Source of the DNA: Lachnospiraceae bacterium
Lineage (GTDB): Bacteria > Bacillota > Clostridia > Lachnospirales > Lachnospiraceae
Length of the DNA stretch: 64,000 nucleotides
Direction: 5' to 3'
NCBI GenBank assembly: GCA_022845955.1
Contig: AP025576.1
Coordinates: forward strand, 6,820,001 to 6,884,000
Positions 18,181 through 28,359 of the stretch are shown here, in pieces. Below the pieces are notes generated by a model. It was not told the origin of the DNA. It did no database searches and saw only the letters and a program-made list of their open reading frames with translations. Both the position numbers and the translations under genes were made by a program. Within the stretch, counting starts at the first letter, position 1, and each line of letters opens with the position of its first letter.

Positions 18181-20430
18181 CTATTCCGCTTCCCGCCCCT
18201 TCTCATACTGGGAAGGGGTAACCCCCGCATACATCTTAAATGTCCTCCTGAATGTCACATCATTGGTAAACCCGCATTTTAAAGCAATTTCCTGCACATT
18301 CATATTCTTCTTTTCCATAAGGGAAATAGCGCATTCAATCCTTCTGGATGCCACATATTTCTGGAAGGTACAGCCGAACTGCTCCTTGAAATATTTCCCG
18401 AAATAGGTAGCGGTATAGTGCATCACCCGGGCGGTTTCATTAAGGGAAAGATTGGCGTCGGTCAGATGATCCTCCACATATTGCCGGATCATCTGGTTTC
18501 TGGCATAGTATACCGGGTTTTCTTTCGCCACGCACTGTTCGATCAGCCGGAGTGTTTTCAGGCGGAAGGTCTGCAAGTAGCTGTCCAGGCCTGCAAAGCT
18601 TTCCGGTTCCAGCAGTTCCATCTGGGGCGTGAGCTTACCCAGACTTTTTTCGCCAAACAGTTCCAGAAGCATAGCATTCAGTTTGTGAATGCCTGCAAAA
18701 TAAGCTTCTTTATGAAGGAAACGTGTATGAAAATTGTACAGGAGGAGCGATTGATAGGCTTCAAACAACGTTCCGGCGTTCAGATCCTGCACCGCTTTCT
18801 CCATGTTCTTTCTTTTATCTTCCGGTATTTCAAAGGACGAACAGTTTAAATCCCGTTCCTCTATGCGATCCTCCTCCAGACGGATGACCTTTTTTTCAGG
18901 ATAGAAGAAATGGTATTCCAGCGCCCTCACCGCCTGATTATAGGCGGATAAAATGTGCAGAATATCTTCATGTACCTTGCTCATACCAAGGGCAGCATCT
19001 TTGTAGCCGGAATCGTCAAAGGTCTGGGACAGGAGATCGGAAATCTCTTCCATAAGGCTTTCCTCTCCATAACTCAGCACCCAGATATAGTATTTATCCT
19101 CTTCCACGAAGGCAGAATGGATCTGGGGATAGACCGCAAGACAGGAATCAATTTCCTTGATATACTGCCCTGCTTCCGGGCTGTGTTTAAGTGCCAGACA
19201 GCGGTAGAGGGAATACTGACGCATGGTGTTTACATATTTTACCTCGTTGGCCTGCGGTTTATTGGATTGGAGAAGCGTATGGAGAATATACTGTTCGATG
19301 AGGGGATTTTGTTCGAAGACTGTCACTTCGAGGCGTTTTTTCTGAGAGTCCAGTTCTTCCAGTGCTTTTTCTATGATCTGGTACTCATTAACACTGCCCT
19401 CCGAATCCTCCTGCGCCAACATGTTCATGATATGTTCCAGCGGCTGGTAGCTGTATTTGGCCATCCGGGAAGCCACTACCACAATCAGCGCCAGCAGCAC
19501 CAGATATCCCATAACCAGCCATTCTGTAAAAACAGTAAAATCCCTGTACAGGAAATCAGTATCCAGAATCTGCACAATGCCCAATTCCATACCGGCTTTG
19601 GTATATTGGGATAGGTATACTCCAAACTCCTCGCTGTACCGGTATTCCTTGTCTTCCGTCTTCAGGGTTTCCATAGAATCTCCCGGGCGAAAAGGCCCCT
19701 TGTCCGTACCCCAGGCATAAATTATTTTCTGCCCGTCCGTAAGGTAAAAGCAGGAGGTTCCGTCATCCATGAAATTCTCAATATAGGCGCAGATTTTATC
19801 ATAGGGTACAAAGAAAAGGATATTTACTTCTCCTGAATATGAATTCTGCAGGGGTATGGTCTGCAGCATAAAGAAACCCGTCACACGCTTCCCGTTTTTC
19901 ATCAGGCTTGTATTGTGGCAGATGGTTTTCTGGTTATTCTGATCCAGCATGGCGCCGGACAAAAAGGCGGTATCCCCGCATTGGACCTGATAAATGCTTA
20001 CGTATTCCTTCCAGTTCACTTTTCCGATACTGCTGATTCCAAAACCGCCTAGGCTGTAGTAAATGTAGATAGATTCCACCATGCTGTCGTTGATTTCCGT
20101 CAGTGAAAGGGTGCTGGCATAATCAGAAATGTCCGATGCGGTTATGTTCCGGGACATAAGATCCGGTATCCTCTGCATATATTTCAGGCGGGTTACCCAG
20201 GGAGTCATGGAGTATTGGGCCGATGATTTTATCAGGTTATCCATCAGATTTTTCAGCTCACTGTCCACATTTTCCGCAATGGAATTTTCGAAATTCAGCA
20301 CCCGTTCCCGAGTCATGTGATAATAAAGAAATGAAAACAGGCAGGAAATTACCGTGAGAATAACCACCGGTATGCAGACATAAGAAACAAACATCTTATG
20401 CTTTGTCTGAAATTTTTTACCCTTCCTCAT
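18181..20430 (-). CDS. Membrane-bound AraC-family regulator (YesS-like)
   Basis: This protein of about 749 residues has an N-terminal helix (FVSYVCIPVVILTVISCLF), a large extracellular sensor region, a second helix (WLVMGYLVLLALIVVVAS), a cytoplasmic region and a C-terminal AraC domain ending in ALKCGFTNDVTFRRTFKMYAGVTPSQYE. It should sense an extracellular signal and activate transcription without a separate response regulator. The ATG at 20430 (MRKGKKF) is preferred because GGGAGCGGAAC precedes it. A longer version would overlap the glycosidase gene by 76 bases. It follows the second sugar importer operon and probably regulates it. Confidence 0.88.
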   Translation of the reverse strand: MRKGKKFQTKHKMFVSYVCIPVVILTVISCLFSFLYYHMTRERVLNFENSIAENVDSELKNLMDNLIKSSAQYSMTPWVTRLKYMQRIPDLMSRNITASDISDYASTLSLTEINDSMVESIYIYYSLGGFGISSIGKVNWKEYVSIYQVQCGDTAFLSGAMLDQNNQKTICHNTSLMKNGKRVTGFFMLQTIPLQNSYSGEVNILFFVPYDKICAYIENFMDDGTSCFYLTDGQKIIYAWGTDKGPFRPGDSMETLKTEDKEYRYSEEFGVYLSQYTKAGMELGIVQILDTDFLYRDFTVFTEWLVMGYLVLLALIVVVASRMAKYSYQPLEHIMNMLAQEDSEGSVNEYQIIEKALEELDSQKKRLEVTVFEQNPLIEQYILHTLLQSNKPQANEVKYVNTMRQYSLYRCLALKHSPEAGQYIKEIDSCLAVYPQIHSAFVEEDKYYIWVLSYGEESLMEEISDLLSQTFDDSGYKDAALGMSKVHEDILHILSAYNQAVRALEYHFFYPEKKVIRLEEDRIEERDLNCSSFEIPEDKRKNMEKAVQDLNAGTLFEAYQSLLLYNFHTRFLHKEAYFAGIHKLNAMLLELFGEKSLGKLTPQMELLEPESFAGLDSYLQTFRLKTLRLIEQCVAKENPVYYARNQMIRQYVEDHLTDANLSLNETARVMHYTATYFGKYFKEQFGCTFQKYVASRRIECAISLMEKKNMNVQEIALKCGFTNDVTFRRTFKMYAGVTPSQYEKGREAE

Positions 20431-20468
20431 GTTCCGCTCCCCCGCCGCAGCCGTAAGGCCGCCTAAGC

Positions 20469-21500
20469 TTACTCCCGGCCCGCTGCCCGCGGGAATAAAT
20501 CCGGACCTTCCAATTCTGCCAGGCCTATTTGTTCCAATACCCACATGGATTCTTCATATGCGGCTCCATTATACCACATCATCCATTTATCCCCTGCCCG
20601 CAGGACAAAAGGCTTATACACAGCTACCGAATCCCAGTTCCCCTCTGTGGGACATATGAGAGGATTGTCCGGATGTTTTTCCCAGCCCGTAATGCCGTCC
20701 GCCGATCTGGCCAGGCCTACCTGTGCCCTTTCTTCATGGAGATGGCCCACGTAGAACATATAGAACCACCCTTTCTGTTTGATCACACAGGGAGCCACCA
20801 CCTTATGCTGTTCCCACAGACAGGATTTATCCCCGGCTAATACAGGGTTATTCTCATATTTTTCCCAATGGATACCGTCAGGGCTGCAGGCATAACCAAT
20901 GGCGTCGGGTTCGTGGTTGCAGCCGGCGGCATACCACATTTTATAGAGCATATCCTCTTCGTCGAATAATACATGTGGACACATAATGGCCTGCAGCTCC
21001 CATGCCCGGTCCGGCTCCATCACCGGTTCCCTCCTGCGTTCCCAGTGGATTCCGTCAGAGCTGACTGCGAGGCCGATCACCGACCGACCGTCCTCCAGAT
21101 AGGGCTTCATCTGTCCGGAATACCACATCCAATATTGTCCGTTATGGTGAATCACGGTGGGTCGGTTGATTTCATCCGCTTCCCAGGAGGAACCCGGCAC
21201 CGGGGCCAATACGACACACGGTTCTTCCCAATGGATGCCATCCGTACTTTCCGTATAACCGACAGCCCGTTTCGGACGCCAGGAAAACCACATTTTAAAT
21301 ACCGGTTCCCCTTCTTTTCCTTCTTCCAGCAAAAGAGAAACGTCAAAGCAGGTAGCATAGTCCCCGCCGAATACCGGGTTTTTCCCGTATTTTTTCCAGC
21401 CTCCGGCAGTTCCGTATTGATAGTATTTCCGGTTTTCCTCACAATCATAAAAGGCGATGCGCTCTGCGCTGCTCATTCCTTCCGGTGCTTTGCTATTCAT
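20469..21500 (-). CDS. Five-bladed beta-propeller glycosidase (GH32/43/130-like)
   Basis: This 343-residue protein shows repeated blades of the form GYTESTDGIHWE, GLAVSSDGIHWE, GYACSPDGIHWE and GLARSADGITGWE. Each has an adjoining aromatic strand such as FKMWFSWR, YWMWYSG, YKMWYAAG or FYMFYVGH. This pattern is typical of five-bladed propeller glycosidases and phosphorylases (GH32/43/68/130 type). No signal peptide is visible, so it likely acts in the cytoplasm. It follows the permease genes of the second sugar importer, and the AraC sensor gene follows it. Exact family and substrate cannot be set by eye. Confidence 0.75.
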   Translation of the reverse strand: MNSKAPEGMSSAERIAFYDCEENRKYYQYGTAGGWKKYGKNPVFGGDYATCFDVSLLLEEGKEGEPVFKMWFSWRPKRAVGYTESTDGIHWEEPCVVLAPVPGSSWEADEINRPTVIHHNGQYWMWYSGQMKPYLEDGRSVIGLAVSSDGIHWERRREPVMEPDRAWELQAIMCPHVLFDEEDMLYKMWYAAGCNHEPDAIGYACSPDGIHWEKYENNPVLAGDKSCLWEQHKVVAPCVIKQKGWFYMFYVGHLHEERAQVGLARSADGITGWEKHPDNPLICPTEGNWDSVAVYKPFVLRAGDKWMMWYNGAAYEESMWVLEQIGLAELEGPDLFPRAAGRE

Positions 21501-21540
21501 ATATATTTATCCTTTCTGTTTTGAATTATGTAATTCCTGA

Positions 21541-22401
21541 CTATTTTACAGCGCCGATAAGTACGCCCTTTTCGAAATATTTCTGAATAAAGGGGTACAG
21601 GATCATGACAGGAAAGCAGGCTATGACAATCACGGCATATTTCATCTGCTCGTTCATCAGCACCGCATCCAGACCCATTCCTGATGCCTGGACCTCACTG
21701 GTAATCAGTATACTCCGAAGATACAGCTGAATGGGCTTCCGCTTTTCATCGGACAGAAAAATCAGCGGCGCGAAATAGCTGTTCCAGTAGCCCACACCAT
21801 AAAACAGTATCAGCACGGAAATGATAGGTTTGGATAGGGGGAAAAAAATACGCGTCATTACCGTCCATTCTGATCCGCCGTCTATTTTTACAGCTTCCGC
21901 CATCTCCTCCGGAAGGGATTCAAAAAAGGAACGGGTTATAATCAGGTTATAGGCGCTGATAATATAGGGAAGAACAATGGCCCATCTGGTGTTGTATAAA
22001 TGCATTTTCTGTACCAGGATATACAGAGGTACCAGCCCTGTGCTGATAAACATCGTCAGCGTCATCAGCAGAGAAAGCTGTCTGCGCAGGAAAAAACGCT
22101 TTCTGGACAGAACAAAGGCTGTGGTTGCTGTCAGTGTTACGCTGGCAGACGCTCCCACCGCCGTATACCAGATGGTATTGGCAAAAGAACGCAGCACTGT
22201 GGCATTATCCAGAATCATGCGGTAGGCCTTCAGGGAAAACCCCTTCGGCAGAAAATACACATCCCTGGCCAGCACATGGGAAGGCTCACTGAAAGACATG
22301 CTCACCACATAAATGACCGGATATAAAGTAAAAATAATGATAAAAACAGTCGCTATCATAATCGGGATGTCCGATGGTATCAATCTTTCTTTTCTGTTCA
22401 T
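21541..22401 (-). CDS. Sugar ABC permease, LplC type
   Basis: This 286-residue membrane protein has about six hydrophobic segments. Its EAA loop reads EMAEAVKIDGGSEWTVMTRI and its end EKGVLIGAVKG-like tail is typical of LplC/YtcP permeases. GGAGGAAGG precedes the ATG. It pairs with the LplB-type permease encoded 75 bases upstream and with the binding protein further upstream. No ATPase is present. Confidence 0.92.
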   Translation of the reverse strand: MNRKERLIPSDIPIMIATVFIIIFTLYPVIYVVSMSFSEPSHVLARDVYFLPKGFSLKAYRMILDNATVLRSFANTIWYTAVGASASVTLTATTAFVLSRKRFFLRRQLSLLMTLTMFISTGLVPLYILVQKMHLYNTRWAIVLPYIISAYNLIITRSFFESLPEEMAEAVKIDGGSEWTVMTRIFFPLSKPIISVLILFYGVGYWNSYFAPLIFLSDEKRKPIQLYLRSILITSEVQASGMGLDAVLMNEQMKYAVIVIACFPVMILYPFIQKYFEKGVLIGAVK

Positions 22402-22476
22402 GGTTAATCCTTCCTCCGCCGGATTTCAGTTTCTGTCTTTTCTCACATCCGTCTCGCAGCCTTTCTGCCTTTTCCA

Positions 22477-23391
22477 TCAGAATATACTGGTTTCGGTGGT
22501 TTTTTTCGCCAGGAAATTGGCCCCCAGCAAAATCACTATATTGATTATAGAATTGGCCAGCCCCACGGCGGAAGCAAAGCTGTACTGGGCATTCAGAAGC
22601 CCTTTACGGTATACATAGGTGGAAAAAATGTCGGCAGTGGAATAGGTTGCCGAGTTATACATAAGGATTACCTTCTCATAACCAATGTTCAGCATATTTC
22701 CCATATTCAGGATCAGAAGAAGAATGATGGTGGGGGCGATAGATGGAAGGGTTATGTATATCAGTTTTTTCCACCGGCCCGCGCCGTCAAGAGAGGCAGA
22801 TTCATACATCTCCTGGTCTATTCCGGCGATAGCCGCCACATAGATAATAGAATTCCAGCCGAATTCCTGCCAGACACCGGAACCCACATACAGGGTGCGG
22901 AACGCTTCCGGAAGGTTAAAATAATTTTTAGGCTGCACACCGAAACCGGCAAGCAGCTGTGTGAGCACACCGCCGTTGGATGACAGCAGATCCTTCAGGA
23001 TTCCCACCACTACCACCACAGAAACAAAGTGGGGAAGATAAGCCGCCGTCTGAGCCACCCTGCGGATTCCGCTGTGCTTAAGTTCATTTAAGAGCAGGGC
23101 GAAGGCTATCGGTACGGGGAAGGACCACAGCAGCTGCTCAATGCTGAGCAGGAATGTATTTTTAACCAGACGTCCGAAGTAAACGGATTCCACCAATTCC
23201 CTGAAATGCTTCATCCCCGCCCAGGGGCTTCCCCATACTCCCCTGGATATGTTGTAATCTTTAAAAGCTATCAATATCCCATACATGGGGCCATAACAAA
23301 AGATGGCAAAATACAGCACGCCCGGAAGAACGATCAGCAAAAGCATCCAATCCCGTCTGCAGTTTTTCTGTAAGGTACGCAGCGCTTTCAT
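22477..23391 (-). CDS. Sugar ABC permease, LplB type
   Basis: This 304-residue membrane protein is an LplB-type permease: DWMLLLIVLPGVLYFAIFCYG starts the first membrane segment, and the EAA loop region reads ESASLDGAGRWKKLIYITLP. The ATG at 23391 (MKALRTL) follows GGAGAGGAAG and is preferred over a start 13 codons upstream. It lies directly after the binding-protein gene in the operon. Confidence 0.92.
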   Translation of the reverse strand: MKALRTLQKNCRRDWMLLLIVLPGVLYFAIFCYGPMYGILIAFKDYNISRGVWGSPWAGMKHFRELVESVYFGRLVKNTFLLSIEQLLWSFPVPIAFALLLNELKHSGIRRVAQTAAYLPHFVSVVVVVGILKDLLSSNGGVLTQLLAGFGVQPKNYFNLPEAFRTLYVGSGVWQEFGWNSIIYVAAIAGIDQEMYESASLDGAGRWKKLIYITLPSIAPTIILLLILNMGNMLNIGYEKVILMYNSATYSTADIFSTYVYRKGLLNAQYSFASAVGLANSIINIVILLGANFLAKKTTETSIF

Positions 23392-23435
23392 ATATCTTCC
23401 TCTCCGGAGGGCGCAAGGAAGCGCCCTCACCCTTT

Positions 23436-25154
23436 TTACTGTCCCACAATTTGCTGATATCTCTGGTACTGTGCGGATTTCATATCAATAATATCCTGCA
23501 TTCCCATGCTGTTGGCTGTTTCCACATAGTTATCAAAGTTATCCAGTGACTGGGTCCCGATAACAAAGGCTGTGAACATTTCATCCAGATAAGTGGAAAG
23601 ATCAGGCCATATACTGGTATAAATCTCGGACTCTTCCGCCGTTCCCAGCATTTCCGGGAAGGGATTCTCCATATTTCCATAGGCCTCTTTGCATGCGGTT
23701 TCCACCTTGGTTCCTTCAAATATTTTCATGAAGGCCTCGCCGGAATCGTTGATAAAATAAGTAGGCCATGCGCCGATACTTCTCAGCGCGGAAAAAGCGG
23801 AGGTATAGGTTTCATTATTGGTTATCAGATCGGTGAACCGGATTTCTCCGGATTCATCATATTCGTAGGACATGCCCTCAATCCCATAGTTGTAAAGCAT
23901 CAGGCCGTCCTGGCTTGCATATACGTAATCAATCCACTGGACCGCGGCTTCCGGGTTCTCGCAGGCGGAGGTAACCCCATAATAATGCCAGGTAAGGCCT
24001 CTTTTGGTCATACGGGCCGTGCCGTTTTTATCCGCCTGGATAACCGGCATGAATTCATAGTCACAGTCAGGGTTGCTTGTCCTTGCCAAATCATCGGAGG
24101 ATGCCATGTTATCGGCAGGATCATGGCAGACAATCCCCACCTTGTCCTCCGTTATATTCTGGGTGAGAAGAGTGCCGTCCAGATCGTCGGATATCAGCCC
24201 TTCTGAATAGCATTTATTCAGGAATGCCAGCATTTCTTTATATGGCTGCTCTACGGCAGCATAATGCACGTTCCCGCTGTCATCGGTATACCATAAGGAG
24301 TTGGTGTCATAACCGAAACCCGTCATCAGGTAATACAGCTGTTTAATGCCGTTTTTGGTTGCCATGGGAATTTCATCCTTGGGATTTCCGTTGCCGTTGG
24401 CATCCTGTTCCTTGAAGGCTACCAGCACATCGTAAAGCTCATCTACCGTTTCCGGCATTTCCAGCCCCAGATTATCCAGCCAGTCCTGTCTGATATAAAG
24501 GTAATCGGGAACATAATCGTTAATATCCCCCCACCAGCCCGCCAGCGCATAGATATTTCCGTCAGAAGAGGTACACATAGCTTCCAGCGCCGGATATTTT
24601 TCAAATAATGCCTTTATGTTAGGGGCATATTCTTCAAGTAAATCATTCAGAGGAATCAGCACGCCATTGCTGGAATACGTATCCACACCCACATTAGAAT
24701 CAAAGGGCGGTATTTCCACCATATCGGGCAGTCCCTCCATGGAGGCCAGTCTGGTCTGAAGGACGGTTTCCACATCGCTGCTGTACGTATCCCATTCAAT
24801 ATGAATACCGGTACGGTTTTCAATTTCCTTCTGGACTGCCGTTCCGTCATTGTAGCTGATACCGGCACACCAGGTATCATTTCCCATGTAAGTAAGTGTA
24901 ACGGAACCAGGATCGCAGATAGGAAGCGTTAGCCCTCCTAAATCATATACGGTTCCTGTTGCATTGATTGCAGTATTATCGGCCGGATCTGATTGTTCCT
25001 GTGCTCCTCCTTCCACCGATACGGCTTCTGTTTTGTTTTCCGACGGAACGGAATCCGCTGTTGAAGACGTGTTTCCGGAAGAGCTTCCGCAGCCTGCCAG
25101 CAGGGAACCGGCTAAAACTGCGGTAAGTAAGCATGACAGTAATTTCTTTTGCAT
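23436..25154 (-). CDS. LplA-type sugar-binding lipoprotein
   Basis: This 572-residue extracellular solute-binding protein begins MQKKLLSCLLTAVLAG, with lipobox LLAGC and a Ser/Glu-rich linker. The ATG at 25154 follows GGGAG. An in-frame start 32 codons upstream is rejected because it would bury the signal peptide. Large binding proteins of this class serve LplBC permeases for polysaccharide fragments or complex N- or O-glycans. It heads the operon binding protein-lplB-lplC-glycosidase-AraC sensor. Confidence 0.92.
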   Translation of the reverse strand: MQKKLLSCLLTAVLAGSLLAGCGSSSGNTSSTADSVPSENKTEAVSVEGGAQEQSDPADNTAINATGTVYDLGGLTLPICDPGSVTLTYMGNDTWCAGISYNDGTAVQKEIENRTGIHIEWDTYSSDVETVLQTRLASMEGLPDMVEIPPFDSNVGVDTYSSNGVLIPLNDLLEEYAPNIKALFEKYPALEAMCTSSDGNIYALAGWWGDINDYVPDYLYIRQDWLDNLGLEMPETVDELYDVLVAFKEQDANGNGNPKDEIPMATKNGIKQLYYLMTGFGYDTNSLWYTDDSGNVHYAAVEQPYKEMLAFLNKCYSEGLISDDLDGTLLTQNITEDKVGIVCHDPADNMASSDDLARTSNPDCDYEFMPVIQADKNGTARMTKRGLTWHYYGVTSACENPEAAVQWIDYVYASQDGLMLYNYGIEGMSYEYDESGEIRFTDLITNNETYTSAFSALRSIGAWPTYFINDSGEAFMKIFEGTKVETACKEAYGNMENPFPEMLGTAEESEIYTSIWPDLSTYLDEMFTAFVIGTQSLDNFDNYVETANSMGMQDIIDMKSAQYQRYQQIVGQ

Positions 25155-25261
25155 AATGTAACTCCCTTTCCTGATTCGTTTTCCTATAAGCCCGGCCGGT
25201 CTTATATCGTGGTTGTGTTGCTGATTCAAGTATATGTTGTTTTTGTACAATTATAAAGAAA

Positions 25262-25309
25262 CAAAATCAGCTTTCTTATGCATTATTCATGCCCGGAAAG
25301 CTGATTTTG
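25262..25309 (-). terminator. Hairpin terminator after the pRiA4b-like gene
   Basis: A perfect 14-bp stem (25262-25275 with 25296-25309) has a 20-base loop and is T-rich on both sides. It most likely ends minus-strand transcripts from the gene at 25371-26093. It lies just upstream of the LplA operon promoter region. Confidence 0.7.
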
Positions 25310-25370
25310 TATGAAATCATTGATTTTGTTTTTTACTTTTCCAGTCCTGGCCGCACAGGCCGCCAGGGCA

Positions 25371-26093
25371 CTACTTTTCCTTATCCGGCACAAATTGATC
25401 CGGATAGAGAACGCTTCCTTCGTATCCACAAACCCCCATTCTGGGCGAATTACAAACCATTAACTGTATGTCTTCCCCACATTCATGCGTTTCCTTACAG
25501 TCATCACATAAGAACCCCGTCCCCTCATATATACACTGTGTGCAAACAACAACAGCCGGTTTCTCATTGCACTCATCACACAGGATTTCCGGAGGATTAT
25601 TCCTTGACAAAATGACCAGATTATCCTTTTTCCAATAGGACTCCCTATATTCCTGTACATTTATAACAAGCTCCGTGGTGGAACCAAAATCATACTCATA
25701 GTTAATGACCATACCCTTTTGCAGCACGGATTTCAGTTTATAATTCATGCTTTTGGCCGGTTTTCCCCAGAAGCTGTCCGAATCGGGGGCGATCTCGTAG
25801 CTGGTACCATATATCTCAAAGGCACTTAAATGCCCGCAGCATTCCAGCCATATATCCCTTAAAAAAGAATCAAGATCCTTTAAGGTGGCATTTTCACTTA
25901 TTTCAATGATCAGCCAATAGGCTTTATCGTATTTCCCGGTAATGGCGAGTTCATAATATCCGCATCTTTTCGTACCTTTTTCAGCGGCAATCCCGGCCAT
26001 ACGCTCCTTACATCCCGCCAGATGCCTGATCATGTATGACTTCGTATATTCTTTCCCGCAATATTTACATTTGCCTTTTGTTTGTCCGCCCAT
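25371..26093 (-). CDS. pRiA4b ORF-3-like protein with zinc-finger ends
   Basis: This 240-residue protein starts with a C2HC-like finger (CKYCGKEYTKSYMIRHLAGC). A PRiA4_ORF3/IS1096-passenger-like domain follows (YWLIIEISENATLKDLDSFLRDIW, then VINYEYDFGSTTELVI). It ends with two further Cys pairs (CDECNEKPAVVVCTQC, then CDDCKETHECG). The family occurs widely in mobile or accessory DNA and its function is unknown. AGGAG precedes the ATG. A second protein with the same domain is encoded 1 kb upstream. Confidence 0.75.
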   Translation of the reverse strand: MGGQTKGKCKYCGKEYTKSYMIRHLAGCKERMAGIAAEKGTKRCGYYELAITGKYDKAYWLIIEISENATLKDLDSFLRDIWLECCGHLSAFEIYGTSYEIAPDSDSFWGKPAKSMNYKLKSVLQKGMVINYEYDFGSTTELVINVQEYRESYWKKDNLVILSRNNPPEILCDECNEKPAVVVCTQCIYEGTGFLCDDCKETHECGEDIQLMVCNSPRMGVCGYEGSVLYPDQFVPDKEK

Positions 26094-26165
26094 ATTCCTT
26101 CTCCTCCTTTATTAATTTCATTCTCGTTATGAGGGAAAATTTATCTTTCCTTCTGTAACGGGGAC

Positions 26166-27176
26166 TCACCAGAATCTATCCGGTAATTCTCCATGTACCT
26201 TTGTATATCGATATACTTTAACCAGCGATTCCCTTGGTTCCACCTTCTTTTTCACAGCTTCCTCATACTCTATTATCAGACAATCCTTAAGATCGTATTG
26301 GTACAGCAGCTCCAACAGCACATACAGTTCAATTTCTTTGTCGGTCTTACGGATATTCTTTTTAAAATATCGGATTCCCTCCTCATACTCGCACAGCAGG
26401 ATATTCAGCCGGAAAACCAGTTCCGTAAGAATGTTTGCTTTTTCATTCCGTTCATATTCCGTATGGCTCATACGCCATTTATTTTTAGGGGAAATATTAG
26501 CAGCCCGGTCTAATGCCGCCTTTTGTTCCATGGCTTCCCGGATGGCAGTCTCCTTAGCATCCGTAGTCTTCAGGTTTGCCGCTAACACACAAAGCAGTTC
26601 AGAATGTATGGTTTGCCTGTCAAGTCCAGGTTCAAGAATAAGTGCAATGCTCCGCTTTATTGTTTCTTTGTTAATCCCATTGGCAAGGCTTTTTTTCAGC
26701 ACAAGATCCAGCAATTCCGTCTGCATGATTCCCACGGAACGGAAGGTGTCATCAGAGCTGAATATGTAATAACAGCAGCCATAACACATCATCTTGTACA
26801 GCTTTTCCAGCAAATCCGCTGCTATTAGCCCCTCTTCCCCTTCCGGGGGAACAGCCTGCAGCGCTTTTATATAAGCCTTTACCTTAAACCTCCATTTGGG
26901 ACGTTCCTGCTTGGGAATAATCCGGTTAGGCGCCATATAGTTCTGCGCATATGCATTTTCTAAAAAAAGTACAATTTCGGGCTTCAGAATATTCACATCC
27001 GTAGATACCGCCTGTTTTTTATCCGGCTTTTTTCTGTGCATATCCCTGATAAGCGCATCGATATCCTTATCTTCCCGCAGCTTTTTAGGCATTGCTTTAT
27101 AAAGCTCTACAATTAATAACCGCAAATCCTCTTCCGGATACTCTTTTATCACTTCTTTTAGTTCCGCTACTAACAT
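26166..27176 (-). CDS. Hypothetical protein, helical, 336 residues
   Basis: I do not recognise a family. The protein is rich in charged helices and has no signal peptide or membrane segment. It starts four bases after the stop codon of the pRiA4b-like gene, so the two are co-transcribed and probably act together. A cysteine-containing segment MMCYGCCYYIFSSDD lies near the middle. No enzymatic motif is visible. Confidence 0.7.
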   Translation of the reverse strand: MLVAELKEVIKEYPEEDLRLLIVELYKAMPKKLREDKDIDALIRDMHRKKPDKKQAVSTDVNILKPEIVLFLENAYAQNYMAPNRIIPKQERPKWRFKVKAYIKALQAVPPEGEEGLIAADLLEKLYKMMCYGCCYYIFSSDDTFRSVGIMQTELLDLVLKKSLANGINKETIKRSIALILEPGLDRQTIHSELLCVLAANLKTTDAKETAIREAMEQKAALDRAANISPKNKWRMSHTEYERNEKANILTELVFRLNILLCEYEEGIRYFKKNIRKTDKEIELYVLLELLYQYDLKDCLIIEYEEAVKKKVEPRESLVKVYRYTKVHGELPDRFW

Positions 27177-27180
27177 ATGA

Positions 27181-28359
27181 TTACCAATCCTCTTCCCCGT
27201 AAGTTGGATACTGCTCCGGGTTCTCTCCCTTAACCGCCGTTATTTCACTGCCGTCCATATGCCCCGGACAGATATGCTTCACCAATACCTGAAAATGCCA
27301 CATATCCCCAAAATCATATAAATATTCAAAGCCCATTCCTTCATACGGAGACAGCTCCGCCAATAAAATTTCATCTGCCGGCAGATCATTTTCCGCACAT
27401 TCCGGCGCATAATATCTTCTCCTGAGGGTTCCTGAACCAAACTGAAAATAATACAGGTGATCTCTGTCAAAGCCTACACTGTCCAAAATCTCAAAATGCA
27501 GATCTTCCAGCGTATGCTGATCACCTGTTTTTATTTTCCTGACTATAGAACCAAGCTTTATCAGGAACTCAATAGCATGCTCTCCCGCTTCTACAGAGAC
27601 CTCCAGAAAACGCCGGATCTTTTCTTCCGTCTCCGGTGTTGATATAGGTAATATTCCCTCCAATACCGCTGAAATCATATCCTCATTCGGATGGAACCAG
27701 TAGTCCCCGCCATACTTATTCATTAATCTTGTAAAGCAGGCTCCCGCTTCCGTCTGGCAAATCTCCTTTATAAGAAATTTATTATCCGGATTCCCGGGAT
27801 CCTCCTCCAGCCATTTAATTGTAAGCAGCCCGAATAATGCATAGAGCCGGATCTGCGGAATATAAAACATTCCCCAGACTTCTCTGTCCATCCCATTTAT
27901 ATTTTTAACCGGATGCCCTGTTTCTGTATCCTTTAATGCGCGAAAAAGCCCGAAGCCTCCCACCAGGGAATGATTTTCCTCTAAAACCCTCCAATAATCC
28001 CCAAGCCATACCCCTAACATAAGGATATATCTTTCCAGAGAAGACATTCTGAAAAAAGAATCATAGTTATCCCCTTTTTCATATGCCGGCCCGGCTCCCC
28101 TTTTTTGTACGTAACGAAGAATGCCCCCTTTTACGGAAAAGAAAACAAAGAAATCAATGACGGCATAATACTCCTGTGTTCTTCCGACCCCCTTATATTT
28201 TTCGTTTACTATGCAGAATTGACTGTTGAGGTTAAAACAGTCCTTTTTCCCGATATGTTCCGTTGCCTTGGAAATCCGTACTTCATTCGTTACCAAATAA
28301 TCCAAAAAAATCTGATAATCCTTTTCCAGATTATCGGCTGCCTTTTGAAATTTTTCCAT
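27181..28359 (-). CDS. pRiA4b ORF-3-like protein
   Basis: This protein of about 392 residues has a C-terminal PRiA4_ORF3 domain (HLYYFQFGSGTLRRRYY and GMGFEYLYDFGDMWHFQV, the most conserved stretch of the family). The N-terminal 280 residues are not recognised. The ATG at 28359 (MEKFQKAADN) follows GGAAGGAACAATTG and overlaps the TGA of the upstream YkgJ-like gene as TGATG, a coupling arrangement. A start 17 codons upstream is less likely. Function is unknown. Confidence 0.75.
   Translation of the reverse strand: MEKFQKAADNLEKDYQIFLDYLVTNEVRISKATEHIGKKDCFNLNSQFCIVNEKYKGVGRTQEYYAVIDFFVFFSVKGGILRYVQKRGAGPAYEKGDNYDSFFRMSSLERYILMLGVWLGDYWRVLEENHSLVGGFGLFRALKDTETGHPVKNINGMDREVWGMFYIPQIRLYALFGLLTIKWLEEDPGNPDNKFLIKEICQTEAGACFTRLMNKYGGDYWFHPNEDMISAVLEGILPISTPETEEKIRRFLEVSVEAGEHAIEFLIKLGSIVRKIKTGDQHTLEDLHFEILDSVGFDRDHLYYFQFGSGTLRRRYYAPECAENDLPADEILLAELSPYEGMGFEYLYDFGDMWHFQVLVKHICPGHMDGSEITAVKGENPEQYPTYGEEDW

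Noticed and set aside
18955..19614. 219-codon plus-strand frame
   Set aside because: It lies antisense within the membrane-bound AraC regulator gene, which has strong domain evidence.
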